From Bacteroidales bacterium (GTDB taxonomy: Bacteria > Bacteroidota > Bacteroidia > Bacteroidales > UBA932): a stretch of 46,658 nucleotides of DNA. A program made the translations under genes and the position numbers. Positions within the stretch are counted from its first letter, which is position 1. Each line of letters starts with the position of its first letter. Where the stretch lies: positions 3,982 through 50,639 of the forward strand of contig VSOK01000014.1 of NCBI GenBank assembly GCA_009774765.1, written 5' to 3'. Below the pieces are notes generated by a model. It made no database searches. It saw only the letters and a list, made by a program, of their open reading frames with translations, and had not been told where the DNA came from. This document shows positions 8,478-17,240 of the stretch, in pieces.

Positions 8478-9293
8478 ATGTTAAGAAAAATTGGATTATT
8501 TGCAGTTTGTGCAGGTCTGCTGTTTTCTGCGGCAGCCTCTGCTCAGCAGATTACAGTGGTAGACTGGAATATCAGGTCTTTTGAGAAGTCAAATGGCTCC
8601 GGCCAGACTTTGGTGGAAGATATAACAGAATATGTCGAGTTCCTTAAAGGAACACAAGCGGATATAATTACGCTGAATGAATTCGAGACCGGTACAAGCC
8701 GTATGGGCAAGGAAAAGATGGCTGAACTGGCTTCACGTCTCGGAATGTTTGCGTATTTCATCAAATCTTATCCTAAAGACGAGGGATTCTACGGTAATGT
8801 TATCCTTTCCAGATGGCCTATGCTGGGATGCGCTTCAACTCTATTGCCATATCAGCATTATAAAGGAGAGGGAAACTACCAGTGGAACAACAATGAAATG
8901 ACTGAAATATATGGTGCTGACCAGCGTTCTGTAGGTTATGCCGATATCCTGCTACCTGTATCGGACACAGAAAGCAGGGTTATACGTGTTGCCTGTACGC
9001 ATCTTGACCACGAGATAGGGACAGACGGACACAGAAAACAGTTCGAAGAAATAGCAAAATTCCCTTCTTTGGCCAATCCTCCATATCCGGCTTTGATCGC
9101 AGGAGATATGAATGTTTCTTCTGGATCTGTGATGGATCCTATTACAAATATCGGTGATCAGGTGTACCTGAACTGGGTGGATCATATATTCTCTTTCCCT
9201 AAAGGTGCTTGGGAGAAAGTTTCAGGTGAAACTGTATATTCCGGTGCTTTGTCTGATCACAATGCGGTAAAAGTCGTACTCAAATTGAAATAA
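8478..9293 (+). CDS. Secreted endonuclease/exonuclease/phosphatase (EEP) family enzyme
   Basis: The frame opens upstream with a GTG at 8430 inside the hairpin. The ATG at 8478 gives a clean signal peptide (MLRKIGLFAVCAGLLFSAAASAQ) and a 271-residue protein. All EEP (DNase I-like) motifs are visible in order: VDWNIRSF, the metal-binding Glu in TLNEFET, the catalytic His in CTHLDHE, IAGDMNVSSGS with its Asp/Asn pair, a WVDHIFSF segment and LSDHNAVKV at the end. The family hydrolyses phosphodiesters in DNA, RNA, inositol phosphates or sphingomyelin, so the substrate remains open. No lipobox is seen, so it is probably periplasmic or exported. Its place behind SusCD suggests that it prepares or further degrades the imported ligand. 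Confidence 0.88.
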   Translation: MLRKIGLFAVCAGLLFSAAASAQQITVVDWNIRSFEKSNGSGQTLVEDITEYVEFLKGTQADIITLNEFETGTSRMGKEKMAELASRLGMFAYFIKSYPKDEGFYGNVILSRWPMLGCASTLLPYQHYKGEGNYQWNNNEMTEIYGADQRSVGYADILLPVSDTESRVIRVACTHLDHEIGTDGHRKQFEEIAKFPSLANPPYPALIAGDMNVSSGSVMDPITNIGDQVYLNWVDHIFSFPKGAWEKVSGETVYSGALSDHNAVKVVLKLK

Positions 9294-9313
9294 TGTTTTT
9301 TAATGTGTTTGTT

Positions 9314-10147
9314 ATGAATATGAGATATTTAAAAGCAATTGCACTTTTTTCCGCTGCTGTGTTTTTTGCAGGATGTTCGGAGAAGGGGGGAGAAACACCA
9401 GGAGGGGAGGACAAGCCTTCAAACAGGTCCATAGCTGAAATCCAGTTCGTAAGCCGTCTGACAGACGGAACTCTTGTCGGTACGGATGGAGACTTCAGCT
9501 CCATAAATGATTATATGGTCAATACCTTGAAAGGCAGGAAAGAGGCGTCTCTGACTCTCCTTGACCGTATGGACGGTGCCCAGGTCAAGAAAATTATGGA
9601 TCTTTCTGTGAATACCTACAGATGGAATACGTTTGCCTTGAACAGGATGGCTTCGGCTTCTGTATATGAAGGCAGTGCTGTCTTCTTCAACAATCCGGCA
9701 TCTTCTGTTGCATCGTATTCTTCTGGAAACGGCTCGTATGTCTGCGGACTTGTACCGTCTGTAGCAGGAAAATATCAGAAACTGGATGCTGACGGTAATG
9801 TAATCTCGTCAAATGATGTTACATCTGACATCAATTTCTATACTGTACGTTTCAGCTCTGAAGATCAGATAAACGCATTCGGCGGAGCGTCAGGCACGAT
9901 GATGACGATCAAGCAGGCAGCAAGGAATATGATATTGATAGGTACTGTGAAAAACAGCCTGTTCGACAAGCTGTCAGGCGCAGTTACTGCCGCTGACTCC
10001 GCATACAACGTAAAAGAGATTGCAAAGGGCAAGGATTATACTATCTTTATGCTCAGCAACAGCAGGTTCTGGAATTATTACGGATACGAGGAGGTGCCTC
10101 TTGCTGGAGATATCGTCTCTTACGAAATAAGCGTAGGATGGAAGTAA
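9314..10147 (+). CDS. Lipoprotein, possibly a catalytically inactive EEP-fold relative
   Basis: Three ATGs (9293, 9314, 9320) could start the protein. The one at 9314 gives MNMRYLKAIALFSAAVFFAGC, a normal lipoprotein signal, and about 277 residues. The body has no known motif. The order of segments is reminiscent of the EEP enzyme before it: a strand INFYTVRFSSEDQ where the enzyme has the THLDHE region, MILIGTVKNSLFDKL where it has LIAGDMNV, and a closing GDIVSYEISVGW where it has SDHNAVKVVLKL. None of the catalytic His, Asp or Asn residues is kept. If related, it would be a binding protein. It starts within a few bases of the EEP stop and is clearly in the same operon. Confidence 0.6.
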   Translation: MNMRYLKAIALFSAAVFFAGCSEKGGETPGGEDKPSNRSIAEIQFVSRLTDGTLVGTDGDFSSINDYMVNTLKGRKEASLTLLDRMDGAQVKKIMDLSVNTYRWNTFALNRMASASVYEGSAVFFNNPASSVASYSSGNGSYVCGLVPSVAGKYQKLDADGNVISSNDVTSDINFYTVRFSSEDQINAFGGASGTMMTIKQAARNMILIGTVKNSLFDKLSGAVTAADSAYNVKEIAKGKDYTIFMLSNSRFWNYYGYEEVPLAGDIVSYEISVGWK

Positions 10148-10170
10148 TGGAGTCCGCTCCTGCGGCAGAA

Positions 10171-11700
10171 TCACTTCTGAAGCCTTAGAGGATTTTCCCT
10201 AAGGAATTTTTCTACCAGGGCAATCTCATCATAGAACGGAGTGTCGTCTTTGAATACAGGGACGATGCTCCGTATCTCTTTGTATATCCTGCTGCTTGCA
10301 GGTGAGATCCTGTCAGCTATTCCGAGGCAGTCTACGGCCTGTACCAAGGCGATATAATGTATTGACATTACCTGATAGACATTGTCGATCACCTGTTTGC
10401 ACAGAAGTGCGGAATTTGTACCCATACTCACGATGTCCTGGTTGTCGTTGTTGTTCGGGATGGAATGGACATAGTTGGGCATTGCAAGTGTCTGGCATTC
10501 AGCTGTCGTGGATGTCGCAGTGAACTGGCAGGCCTGCATTCCGTAATTAAGCCCAAGGATACCCATATTAAGGAATGGAGGCAGTATTCCGTTGATCCTG
10601 TCGTGGAAAAGATAGTTGAGCTGCCTTTCCGCTGTCATCGCCACCCTGACCATCGCTATCTTGACCTTGTCCTGCTCCAATGAAATATAGTCTCCGTGGA
10701 AATTGCCACCGTGATAGACATTCTTTGATATAGGGTCGACTATAGGGTTGTCACAAGCTGAGTTCAGCTCCTCTTCAAGAATCTGCCTGGAGGTTTTCAG
10801 GGTTTCATATACAGGTCCAAGGATCTGCGGGGTACATCTGAGTGAATAGTATGCCTGTACTTTGTGCTCAAACACCTGTTCGTCTTTGTGGGAATTGTCA
10901 TACAATCCATGTTCGCGCTTCTGAAGGCATCCGCTGCCTTCGGAGAGCCTGCGCATCCTTTGCGCTATGACCTGCTGGCCATTGTGTCTTCTGCATCCGT
11001 TGAGTTCCTCTGACATAAGGTCATCGTATGACGAGGCGATCTCGTTCATCATCACTGATGCAAGCGTCGCCCAGTCAAGTAGCTGCTCGGCCCTGAACTG
11101 GTTTACAATGCCGATCCCGGTCATGACGGAAGTTCCGTTTGTGATGGACAGACCTTCCCTTATATGTATCTTGAACGGCTCGAGGCTGTTTTCTTCCATT
11201 ACCTCGGACGACGGCCTCCATTCCCCTTGGTAGTGCACCTTGCCTTCTCCTATGAGTGTGAGTGCGATATGTGCAAGCTGTACAAGGTCTCCGCTTGCCC
11301 CTACGCTTCCGTGTTTTGGAATGAAAGGATATATATCCCTGTCTATGAATTCGGCAAGCAGCTTTACAAGATCCGGATGTACGCCTGACCTGCACTGGAG
11401 GAATGTCCCGAGCCTTGCTATCATAGCCGATTTAACATATATGTCTTCAAGAGGATCTCCCGCTCCGCAGGCGTGACTCCTTATTATATTATATTGGAGG
11501 TCCGTCAGGTAACGGTCGTCCACTCTCCACTGCGCCATTGGACCGAATCCTGTGTTGATCCCGTATATCACTTTGTCGGAGGAAAAATCCCTGAGGAAGT
11601 CATAGCATTCCATTATTTCATCCAGATGGAGTTCAGACTGTTTCAGCTTTGCATTGCCGTATAGAAGTTTTTCTACGGTGTCCAATGTGAGTTGCGGCAT
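10171..11700 (-). CDS. hutH: Histidine ammonia-lyase
   Basis: This 509-residue cytoplasmic enzyme converts L-histidine to urocanate and ammonia, the first step of histidine degradation. The self-processing Ala-Ser-Gly triad of the MIO cofactor is visible at residues 135-137 in GSVGASGDLVQLAH. Other family blocks are YGINTGFG (46-53), the NGTSVMTG segment and the QDIVSMGTNSA segment near residue 420. Length is normal for the family. The other hut genes (hutU, hutI, ftcD) are not in this window, so this copy stands alone. It converges with the SusCD operon, the two stop codons being about 24 bases apart with no obvious strong terminator between them. Confidence 0.95.
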   Translation of the reverse strand: MPQLTLDTVEKLLYGNAKLKQSELHLDEIMECYDFLRDFSSDKVIYGINTGFGPMAQWRVDDRYLTDLQYNIIRSHACGAGDPLEDIYVKSAMIARLGTFLQCRSGVHPDLVKLLAEFIDRDIYPFIPKHGSVGASGDLVQLAHIALTLIGEGKVHYQGEWRPSSEVMEENSLEPFKIHIREGLSITNGTSVMTGIGIVNQFRAEQLLDWATLASVMMNEIASSYDDLMSEELNGCRRHNGQQVIAQRMRRLSEGSGCLQKREHGLYDNSHKDEQVFEHKVQAYYSLRCTPQILGPVYETLKTSRQILEEELNSACDNPIVDPISKNVYHGGNFHGDYISLEQDKVKIAMVRVAMTAERQLNYLFHDRINGILPPFLNMGILGLNYGMQACQFTATSTTAECQTLAMPNYVHSIPNNNDNQDIVSMGTNSALLCKQVIDNVYQVMSIHYIALVQAVDCLGIADRISPASSRIYKEIRSIVPVFKDDTPFYDEIALVEKFLRENPLRLQK

Positions 11701-11855
11701 AGTTATATAAGTATTTGTCTTTTGAAACGCGAATATAACATTTATTGCATTTGTATGTGTGCAGAAAACGAATATTTTGATTGCATTGGAGTTAACACGC
11801 TGGAAGTCAGTGTCGTGCTGAATTTATTTTTTGATGATAAAAAAACGGCACGTGT

Positions 11856-11886
11856 TTTGTCTATTAGAAAAATCGTACTATCTTTG
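11856..11886 (+). promoter_or_regulatory. Bacteroides-type promoter of the OmpA-like gene
   Basis: TTTG at 11856-11859 and TATCTTTG at 11879-11886 match the -33 and -7 consensus elements, with a 19-base gap. Transcription would start about 75 bases before the OmpA-like ATG at 11969. The rest of the 268-base region between the divergent hutH and this gene is AT-rich, and I see nothing else in it. Confidence 0.7.
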
Positions 11887-11968
11887 CCGAAAAATACAAA
11901 ACCCCTGTTTGTTCTTGTATTTTTTATAGTATAGAGGATGTTTATTTAATTATAAAATTGTTGTACTT

Positions 11969-13198
11969 ATGAAAGTATCTAAATTTTTCTTTGCAACCCT
12001 GCTGGTTTCAGGTGTATTTGCAAGCTTTTCAAGTGTGTATGCCCAGGAAAATGGCAACAGAGACGCTGAAAACAAGATTGTAAGAGGTCCTTATGAGACC
12101 AACCGTTTCGGTGACAACTGGTTTATCGGCGTAGCAGGCGGTATCAACCTCTTTGAGGATGGCATTTTGAGCGGTGAATGGCAGCCACGTGTTGCTCCTG
12201 CTATCAATGTCAATGTAGGAAAATGGTTTACTCCAAGTGTCGGTGCACGTGTCGGATATCTCGGACTCCGCGCCAACGGATGGTCAGACCATCAGACAGT
12301 TTATGCTACTGAATTTGTAGAAGGCAAGAACTTCAAGGAGAAAGTCAATTTCGCATACGTTTATGGAGACCTCATGTGGAACATCTCAAACGCTTTCAGC
12401 GGATATAAGGAGACAAGGTTCTGGAACGTGATTCCTTATGTAAGTACAGGTCTTCTTCACGCATACGGAGTTAAAGGTGTTGACGCTACCAACAACCAGT
12501 TCTCAGTTGGAGCCGGTATCTACAACACTCTTCGTGTAAGCGACCGTGTTAACTTCACTCTCGATGTTCGTCAGATGGTATTCAAAGGTACTTTCAACGG
12601 CAACAAAGGCGGTATGGCAGGTATGACTTCAGCAACTTTCGGTATCGCTGTAAATCTTGGCAGAACCAACTGGAAACGTGCTACAGAGGTTCCTGAGGGA
12701 TATGCTCCTTATAAAGTGTCATGCATCAACGACCTTAAGGCTGACGCAGAAAGACTTGCAAACGACAACAAGAAGCTCGCAAAGAACGCTTCAGCTCTCA
12801 ACAACGAGAACGATGCTCTCAAGAAAGAGAACGCTGCCCTCAAGGCAGAGCAGAACAAACGCAAACCTGCTCTTGACGTGACTTCAGCAGCTGTATTCTT
12901 CAACATCGGTGAGACTACTCTTGATGCACAGAATCTCTTCAACCTTGACTTCTACTATCAGAACGTGATCGCTCAGGATGACAACAAGGTTATCGTTCTT
13001 ACTGGATATGCTGACAAGCAGACCGGTAGCAAGAAACGCAACCAGCAGCTCAGCGAGAAGAGGGCACAGTACGTGTACGATATTCTCCGCAACAAATACA
13101 ACGTGCCTGCAGAGCGCATCCAGGTTAAGGCTGTCGGAAGTGAGTCTGAATTCGTAAAAACTCCAGCACAGCTCAACAGAAGCGTTGTTCTCGAGTAA
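11969..13198 (+). CDS. OmpA-family outer-membrane protein
   Basis: This 409-residue protein has a signal peptide of about 26 residues ending SSVYAQ. An N-terminal beta-barrel of roughly 230 residues follows (FGDNWFIGVAGGINLF, repeated aromatic strands). Next is a charged Lys/Asn/Glu-rich coiled coil at about 250-300. The C-terminal OmpA peptidoglycan-binding domain (about 305-409) contains LTGYADKQTGSKKRNQQLSE and KRAQYVYDILRNKY. It links the outer membrane to peptidoglycan and is usually abundant. Codon use is strongly biased and a consensus promoter precedes it, both fitting high expression. A strong terminator follows directly, so it is monocistronic. Confidence 0.93.
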   Translation: MKVSKFFFATLLVSGVFASFSSVYAQENGNRDAENKIVRGPYETNRFGDNWFIGVAGGINLFEDGILSGEWQPRVAPAINVNVGKWFTPSVGARVGYLGLRANGWSDHQTVYATEFVEGKNFKEKVNFAYVYGDLMWNISNAFSGYKETRFWNVIPYVSTGLLHAYGVKGVDATNNQFSVGAGIYNTLRVSDRVNFTLDVRQMVFKGTFNGNKGGMAGMTSATFGIAVNLGRTNWKRATEVPEGYAPYKVSCINDLKADAERLANDNKKLAKNASALNNENDALKKENAALKAEQNKRKPALDVTSAAVFFNIGETTLDAQNLFNLDFYYQNVIAQDDNKVIVLTGYADKQTGSKKRNQQLSEKRAQYVYDILRNKYNVPAERIQVKAVGSESEFVKTPAQLNRSVVLE

Positions 13199-13220
13199 TT
13201 TGATTCAAAATAATTTACAG

Positions 13221-13250
13221 AGGCCGGTTCGTATGAGCCGGCCTTTTTTA
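13221..13250 (+). terminator. Intrinsic terminator after the OmpA-like gene
   Basis: GGCCGGTTC (13222-13230) pairs with GAGCCGGCC (13235-13243) across a GTAT loop, with one G-U, and is followed by six T residues. This is a textbook rho-independent terminator. Confidence 0.92.
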
Positions 13251-13273
13251 TTGTTCATTCTAAAATCATTTCT

Positions 13274-13281
13274 TACCTTTG
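13274..13281 (+). promoter_or_regulatory. Candidate -7 element of the cytidylyltransferase-agu-purT operon
   Basis: TACCTTTG matches TAnnTTTG exactly and lies 25 bases before the ATG at 13307. A weak ATTG about 20 bases upstream (13250-13253) may serve as the -33 element. It sits just behind the OmpA terminator, where a new transcript is expected. Confidence 0.6.
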
Positions 13282-13306
13282 TAAAACAACGTTTAATTAT
13301 AGATTT

Positions 13307-13984
13307 ATGGTAATAAAGGCTGTTATTCCTATCAGGAAAGGTTCGCAGAGGGTACCGAATAAAAATCTTAGACCTTTTGCCGGCACTACACTTCTTGAGG
13401 CCAAAATAAGGACGCTTAAGGAAAGCGGGATTTTTGATGAGATTATTGTAAACACCGATTCGGAGGAGGCCATTGAAATCGCCAGGGCCAACGGTATTTC
13501 ATTTCATAGGAGGGAAGATTACTATGCTTCTTCCCAGTGCTCCGGAAGCGAGTTCTTCCAGCATCTTGGGCAGGTTACTGATACTGACGTATTCGCATAT
13601 TGTCCTGTGACTTCTCCGTTCGTCTCTGTGGAGACAATGAAAAAATGCCTTGAACTTTATAACTCGTCGGAGGATATTGACTGTGTTTCCACTGTATCTC
13701 TCGTAAAGGAATTCCTTTGGCTTGACGGGAAAGCGGTCAACTATGATCCGAAAAATGCTCCTAACAGTCAGAATCTTCCTGATGTGCAGGCTCTTAATTT
13801 CGGATTCACTCTTGTAAAAAGAGAGTCTCTTATAAAGAACAGGAACATTATCGGTGACAATCCGAAGTTTGTCACGACTTCTGATGTCGAGGCTGTCGAT
13901 ATAGATACTCCTCTTGATTTCTATATCGCGGAACAGATGTATGTCAAACTTGTAGTCGAAGGGAAAAATCTTCTTGAAGAATAG
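13307..13984 (+). CDS. Acylneuraminate cytidylyltransferase family protein (NeuA-like)
   Basis: The protein has 225 residues. The N-terminus carries the nucleotide-binding signature IPIRKGSQRVPNKN, the family form of I-P-A-R-x-G-S-K-x-x-x-x-K-N. It is followed by DEIIVNTDSEEAIEIA and the metal-site region CPVTSPFVS. ALNFGFTLVKRES and a C-terminal DVEAVDIDTPLDF complete the fold. Such enzymes activate sialic acid or a related nonulosonate with CTP to give a CMP-sugar for surface glycans. The genes that would make a nonulosonate are not nearby, so the exact sugar is open. It is first in an apparent four-gene operon, 6 bases before aguA. Confidence 0.85.
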   Translation: MVIKAVIPIRKGSQRVPNKNLRPFAGTTLLEAKIRTLKESGIFDEIIVNTDSEEAIEIARANGISFHRREDYYASSQCSGSEFFQHLGQVTDTDVFAYCPVTSPFVSVETMKKCLELYNSSEDIDCVSTVSLVKEFLWLDGKAVNYDPKNAPNSQNLPDVQALNFGFTLVKRESLIKNRNIIGDNPKFVTTSDVEAVDIDTPLDFYIAEQMYVKLVVEGKNLLEE

Positions 13985-13990
13985 TGTCTT

Positions 13991-15046
13991 ATGAGATTGC
14001 CGGCAGAATGGGAGAGACAGAGCGGCGTACAGTTGACCTGGCCGCATAATGAGACGGAATGGTATGAACTGGACAAAGTGCTGGAGTGCTATGTGGATAT
14101 AGCAAGGAATATTCTGCGCTTTGAGCCGCTGATGATAGTATGCCGTGATATAGAAGAGGCCAAGGCTGACATAGCCCGTGTCTGCTCTGAAAAGAACTGG
14201 ACATTGGATGTCGGACGTATCTGCTTTTACGAGGCTCCGCTGAATGATACATGGGCGAGGGACCACGGCGGCATATCCGTATATGGAGACAATGGTGAGA
14301 AGTATCTGTATGATTTTGTCTTCAACGGATGGGGCTTGAAGTTCGCGTCAGACCTTGACAATCAGCTCACAAGGGAAATTTTCTCGCAGGGTGCATTCAA
14401 TGACGATGTGCTCGGGGTGGATATGAGACCTTTTGTACTGGAGGGCGGAAGCATCGATTCCGACGGACAGGGTACACTGCTTACGACGACGGAATGCCTT
14501 ACATCAAAAAACAGGAACGAATATCTTTCACAGGAGGAAATAGAAGATGAGCTTAAAGGTGCATTCGGGCTTGACCGTGTGCTTTGGCTTGACCACGGGA
14601 ATATAATAGGTGACGATACGGACGGCCATGTGGACACATTGGCACGATTCTGCAGTCCGGATACGATAGCATACGTCCAGTGCACAGATCCGGAAGATGC
14701 ACATTATGACAATCTTGCGGCAATGGAGAGGCAGCTGCGTTCTTTCCGCACGGCCGGAGGCCAGCAGTATAACCTTGTCCCTCTTCCTATTCCTGATCCG
14801 ATTTATCTGGAGGACTACAGACTGCCGGCATCGTATGCCAATTTCCTGATTGTCAACGGCGGTGTTCTTCTTCCTGGCTCAGGATCCCCTAAGGATGAAA
14901 AGGCGAGGAAAGCTTTGCAGGAGGTATTTCCTGACAGGGAAGTTGTTGTGATAGACTGCAGGGCATTGCTTTCAGGACACGGTTCTCTGCATTGTGTAAC
15001 GATGCAGTACCCTGAAGGATATCTGAGGACAGAAAACGTACTATAG
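13991..15046 (+). CDS. aguA: Agmatine deiminase
   Basis: This 351-residue enzyme hydrolyses agmatine to N-carbamoylputrescine and ammonia. It belongs to the peptidyl-arginine-deiminase/agmatine-deiminase family. Visible motifs are NDTWARDHGGISV (residues 85-97), a VLEGGSIDSDGQGTLLTT block, DHGNIIGDDTDGHVDTLARF with the catalytic His, and the nucleophilic Cys at about 335 in GHGSLHCVTMQ. Length and motif order are those of the bacterial enzyme; no signal peptide of the PPAD type is present. The next gene encodes the following step of the pathway, which makes the assignment secure. Confidence 0.94.
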   Translation: MRLPAEWERQSGVQLTWPHNETEWYELDKVLECYVDIARNILRFEPLMIVCRDIEEAKADIARVCSEKNWTLDVGRICFYEAPLNDTWARDHGGISVYGDNGEKYLYDFVFNGWGLKFASDLDNQLTREIFSQGAFNDDVLGVDMRPFVLEGGSIDSDGQGTLLTTTECLTSKNRNEYLSQEEIEDELKGAFGLDRVLWLDHGNIIGDDTDGHVDTLARFCSPDTIAYVQCTDPEDAHYDNLAAMERQLRSFRTAGGQQYNLVPLPIPDPIYLEDYRLPASYANFLIVNGGVLLPGSGSPKDEKARKALQEVFPDREVVVIDCRALLSGHGSLHCVTMQYPEGYLRTENVL

Positions 15047-15078
15047 GATATTTGTAGAATCTTTGAAATGATTTTTGT

Positions 15079-15963
15079 ATGAAAATATTGAAAGTAGGAA
15101 TGGTTCAGCAGTCCTGTACCGCTGACATTCAGACAAATATAGAGAAACTTAAGAACAATATAAGGGAGTGCGCAGCGAAAGGTGCCCAGCTTGTCGTGCT
15201 TCAGGAGCTGCACAATTCTGTGTATTTTTGCCAGAGCGAGAATGCTTTGCTTTGTGATCTTGCTGAACCTGTGCCGGGCCCTTCCACTATGACGTACGGT
15301 GAACTTGCGAAAGAATTGGGAATAGTGCTGGTACTGTCGCTTTTTGAACGCAGGGCTGCCGGCATATATCATAATACCGCTGTCGTTATAGAGAAGGACG
15401 GGTCAATTGCCGGCAAATACCGCAAGATGCACATTCCTGATGATCCTTGCTACTATGAGAAGTTCTATTTTACTCCAGGTGATCTTGGATTCCAGCCGAT
15501 AGAGACTTCTGTCGGAACTCTCGGGGTTCTTGTCTGCTGGGATCAGTGGTATCCGGAAGCAGCGCGTCTTATGGCATTGAATGGAGCGCAGCTTCTGATT
15601 TATCCTACTGCAATCGGAGGCGTCTATACTGATCCTGTGGAGGAGCAGAAGGTACAGAGCGATGCCTGGCAGCTTGTGCAGAGGGGACATTCGGTTGCGA
15701 ACGGTCTTCCTGTCATCACGGTCAACCGTACCGGTCAGGAGGACGACCCTACTGGACATAGCGAAGGCATAAGGTTCTGGGGACGTTCTTTTGCGACAGG
15801 GCCTCAGGGAGAACTTCTTGCTGAGTTCGGCAGGGATGAAGAAGGAGTAAAAGTCGTAGACATTGACCTTGACAGGACAGAATATGTCCGCAGAGGCTGG
15901 CCTTTCCTGCGTGACAGGCGTATAGACGAGTATGGAGATATATTGAAACGTTACGGAAGGTAG
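15079..15963 (+). CDS. aguB: N-carbamoylputrescine amidase
   Basis: This 294-residue member of the nitrilase superfamily releases CO2 and ammonia from N-carbamoylputrescine to give putrescine. The catalytic triad is visible: Glu43 in LQELHNSVYF, Lys116 in KYRKMHIP, and Cys153 in VLVCWDQWYPEAARLMAL. The DDPCYYEKFYFTPGD stretch is typical of this amidase. It lies 32 bases after aguA, and together the two form the agmatine-to-putrescine route used in spermidine and norspermidine synthesis in Bacteroidota. Confidence 0.94.
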   Translation: MKILKVGMVQQSCTADIQTNIEKLKNNIRECAAKGAQLVVLQELHNSVYFCQSENALLCDLAEPVPGPSTMTYGELAKELGIVLVLSLFERRAAGIYHNTAVVIEKDGSIAGKYRKMHIPDDPCYYEKFYFTPGDLGFQPIETSVGTLGVLVCWDQWYPEAARLMALNGAQLLIYPTAIGGVYTDPVEEQKVQSDAWQLVQRGHSVANGLPVITVNRTGQEDDPTGHSEGIRFWGRSFATGPQGELLAEFGRDEEGVKVVDIDLDRTEYVRRGWPFLRDRRIDEYGDILKRYGR

Positions 15964-16001
15964 GAGAGTTCGGATTTTATACAAAACATTATACTGATAT
16001 T

Positions 16002-17186
16002 ATGGCAAAGATCGGGACAACATTTACCCCGAAGGGTAAAAAAGCAATTTTATGCGGCTCCGGGGAGCTTGGAAAGGAAGTTGCAATTGAATTGGAACGT
16101 TATGGCGTTCAGGTTGTTGCACTTGACAAATATGAGAATGCTCCGGCTATGCACGTCGCGAATTCCAGTTATGTCCTGTCTATGCTTGACGGGGAATCCC
16201 TTGCGGGGATAGTGCGAAATGAAAAGCCTGATTATATAATCCCCGAGATCGAGGCTATTGCGACCGACAAGCTGGTTGAATTGGAGAAGGAAGGCTATAA
16301 TGTTGTTCCTACGGCTATGGCCACGAGGATCACTATGAACAGGGAGGGGATCAGAAGGCTTGCAGCCGAAACTCTCGGAATTCCTACATCTCCATACAGG
16401 TTCGCTTCCACGAGGGAGGAATTTGATGCTGCTGTCGCTGAAATCGGTTTCCCGTGTGTCGTCAAGCCTGTCATGAGTTCGTCCGGACACGGTCAGAGCG
16501 TAATACGTACAGAAGAGGATATTGACAATTCCTGGCATATTTCTCAGGAAGGCGGACGTGCCGGCAGCGGCAAGGTAATAGTGGAGGGATTCGTCGATTT
16601 TGACTATGAAATCACTTTGCTGACCGTGCGCCATTGCGCAGGTACGACTTTTCTAAGACCTGTCGGCCATCATCAGGTCGATGGAGACTACCGTGAATCC
16701 TGGCAGCCTCAGGAAATGTCAGGCAATGCCATAAAGAAAGCAGAGGAAATAGCCGGAGCCATAACTGATGCTCTGGGAGGATACGGCATATTCGGAGTTG
16801 AACTGTTCGTGAAGGGGGAGGATGTGATATTCAGTGAAGTGTCTCCACGTCCGCACGATACAGGTATGGTGACTATGATTTCCCAGGATATGTCTGAATT
16901 TGCTCTTCACGCCCGCGCTATTCTCGGACTTCCTGTGCCGGAGGTCCGTTTTTACGGCCCTTCTGCTTCAAAGGCCATTGTGGTGGAAGGAAATACCGAT
17001 GAATATGAATTTGAAAATCTCGAGAAGGTGCTGGAAGAGCCAGGTGTACAGATACGTCTGTTCGGAAAGCCTGAAATATGCGGGCACAGGCGTCTGGGGG
17101 TCATTCTTGCAATAGCTGATACCGTCGAGGAGGCTCTCGCAAAAGTGGAGAGGGCATATCAGAAGCTGACAGTAAAGGTATATTAG
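16002..17186 (+). CDS. purT: Formate-dependent phosphoribosylglycinamide formyltransferase
   Basis: This 394-residue ATP-grasp enzyme carries out the third step of purine synthesis with formate and ATP instead of formyl-tetrahydrofolate. The N-terminus IGTTFTPKGKKAILCGSGEL holds the glycinamide-ribotide-binding loop. PDYIIPEIEAIATDKLVELE and the ATP-grasp block FPCVVKPVMSSSGHGQS follow. The metal-binding end of the ATP-grasp domain, FGVELFVKGEDVIFSEVSPRPHDTG, is also present. It follows aguB by 38 bases and ends the operon; a terminator lies 19 bases behind it. Full length with all motifs. Confidence 0.95.
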   Translation: MAKIGTTFTPKGKKAILCGSGELGKEVAIELERYGVQVVALDKYENAPAMHVANSSYVLSMLDGESLAGIVRNEKPDYIIPEIEAIATDKLVELEKEGYNVVPTAMATRITMNREGIRRLAAETLGIPTSPYRFASTREEFDAAVAEIGFPCVVKPVMSSSGHGQSVIRTEEDIDNSWHISQEGGRAGSGKVIVEGFVDFDYEITLLTVRHCAGTTFLRPVGHHQVDGDYRESWQPQEMSGNAIKKAEEIAGAITDALGGYGIFGVELFVKGEDVIFSEVSPRPHDTGMVTMISQDMSEFALHARAILGLPVPEVRFYGPSASKAIVVEGNTDEYEFENLEKVLEEPGVQIRLFGKPEICGHRRLGVILAIADTVEEALAKVERAYQKLTVKVY

Positions 17187-17204
17187 GACCTGTATGAACT
17201 ATAG

Positions 17205-17240
17205 ACCGCCCTTTCGGAATCTCCGTCAGGGCGGTTTTCT
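17205..17240 (+). terminator. Intrinsic terminator after purT
   Basis: ACCGCCCT (17205-17212) pairs perfectly with AGGGCGGT (17228-17235) and is followed by TTTCT. The hairpin tail touches the stop codon of the convergent HAD gene at 17239. Confidence 0.8.

Noticed and set aside
13499..14266. 255-codon minus-strand frame across the cytidylyltransferase and aguA
   Set aside because: It spans two well-supported plus-strand genes, is rich in His, Arg and Tyr as expected for a shadow frame, and shows no motif.
16050..16634. 194-codon minus-strand frame inside purT
   Set aside because: Shadow of purT, which carries all ATP-grasp motifs.
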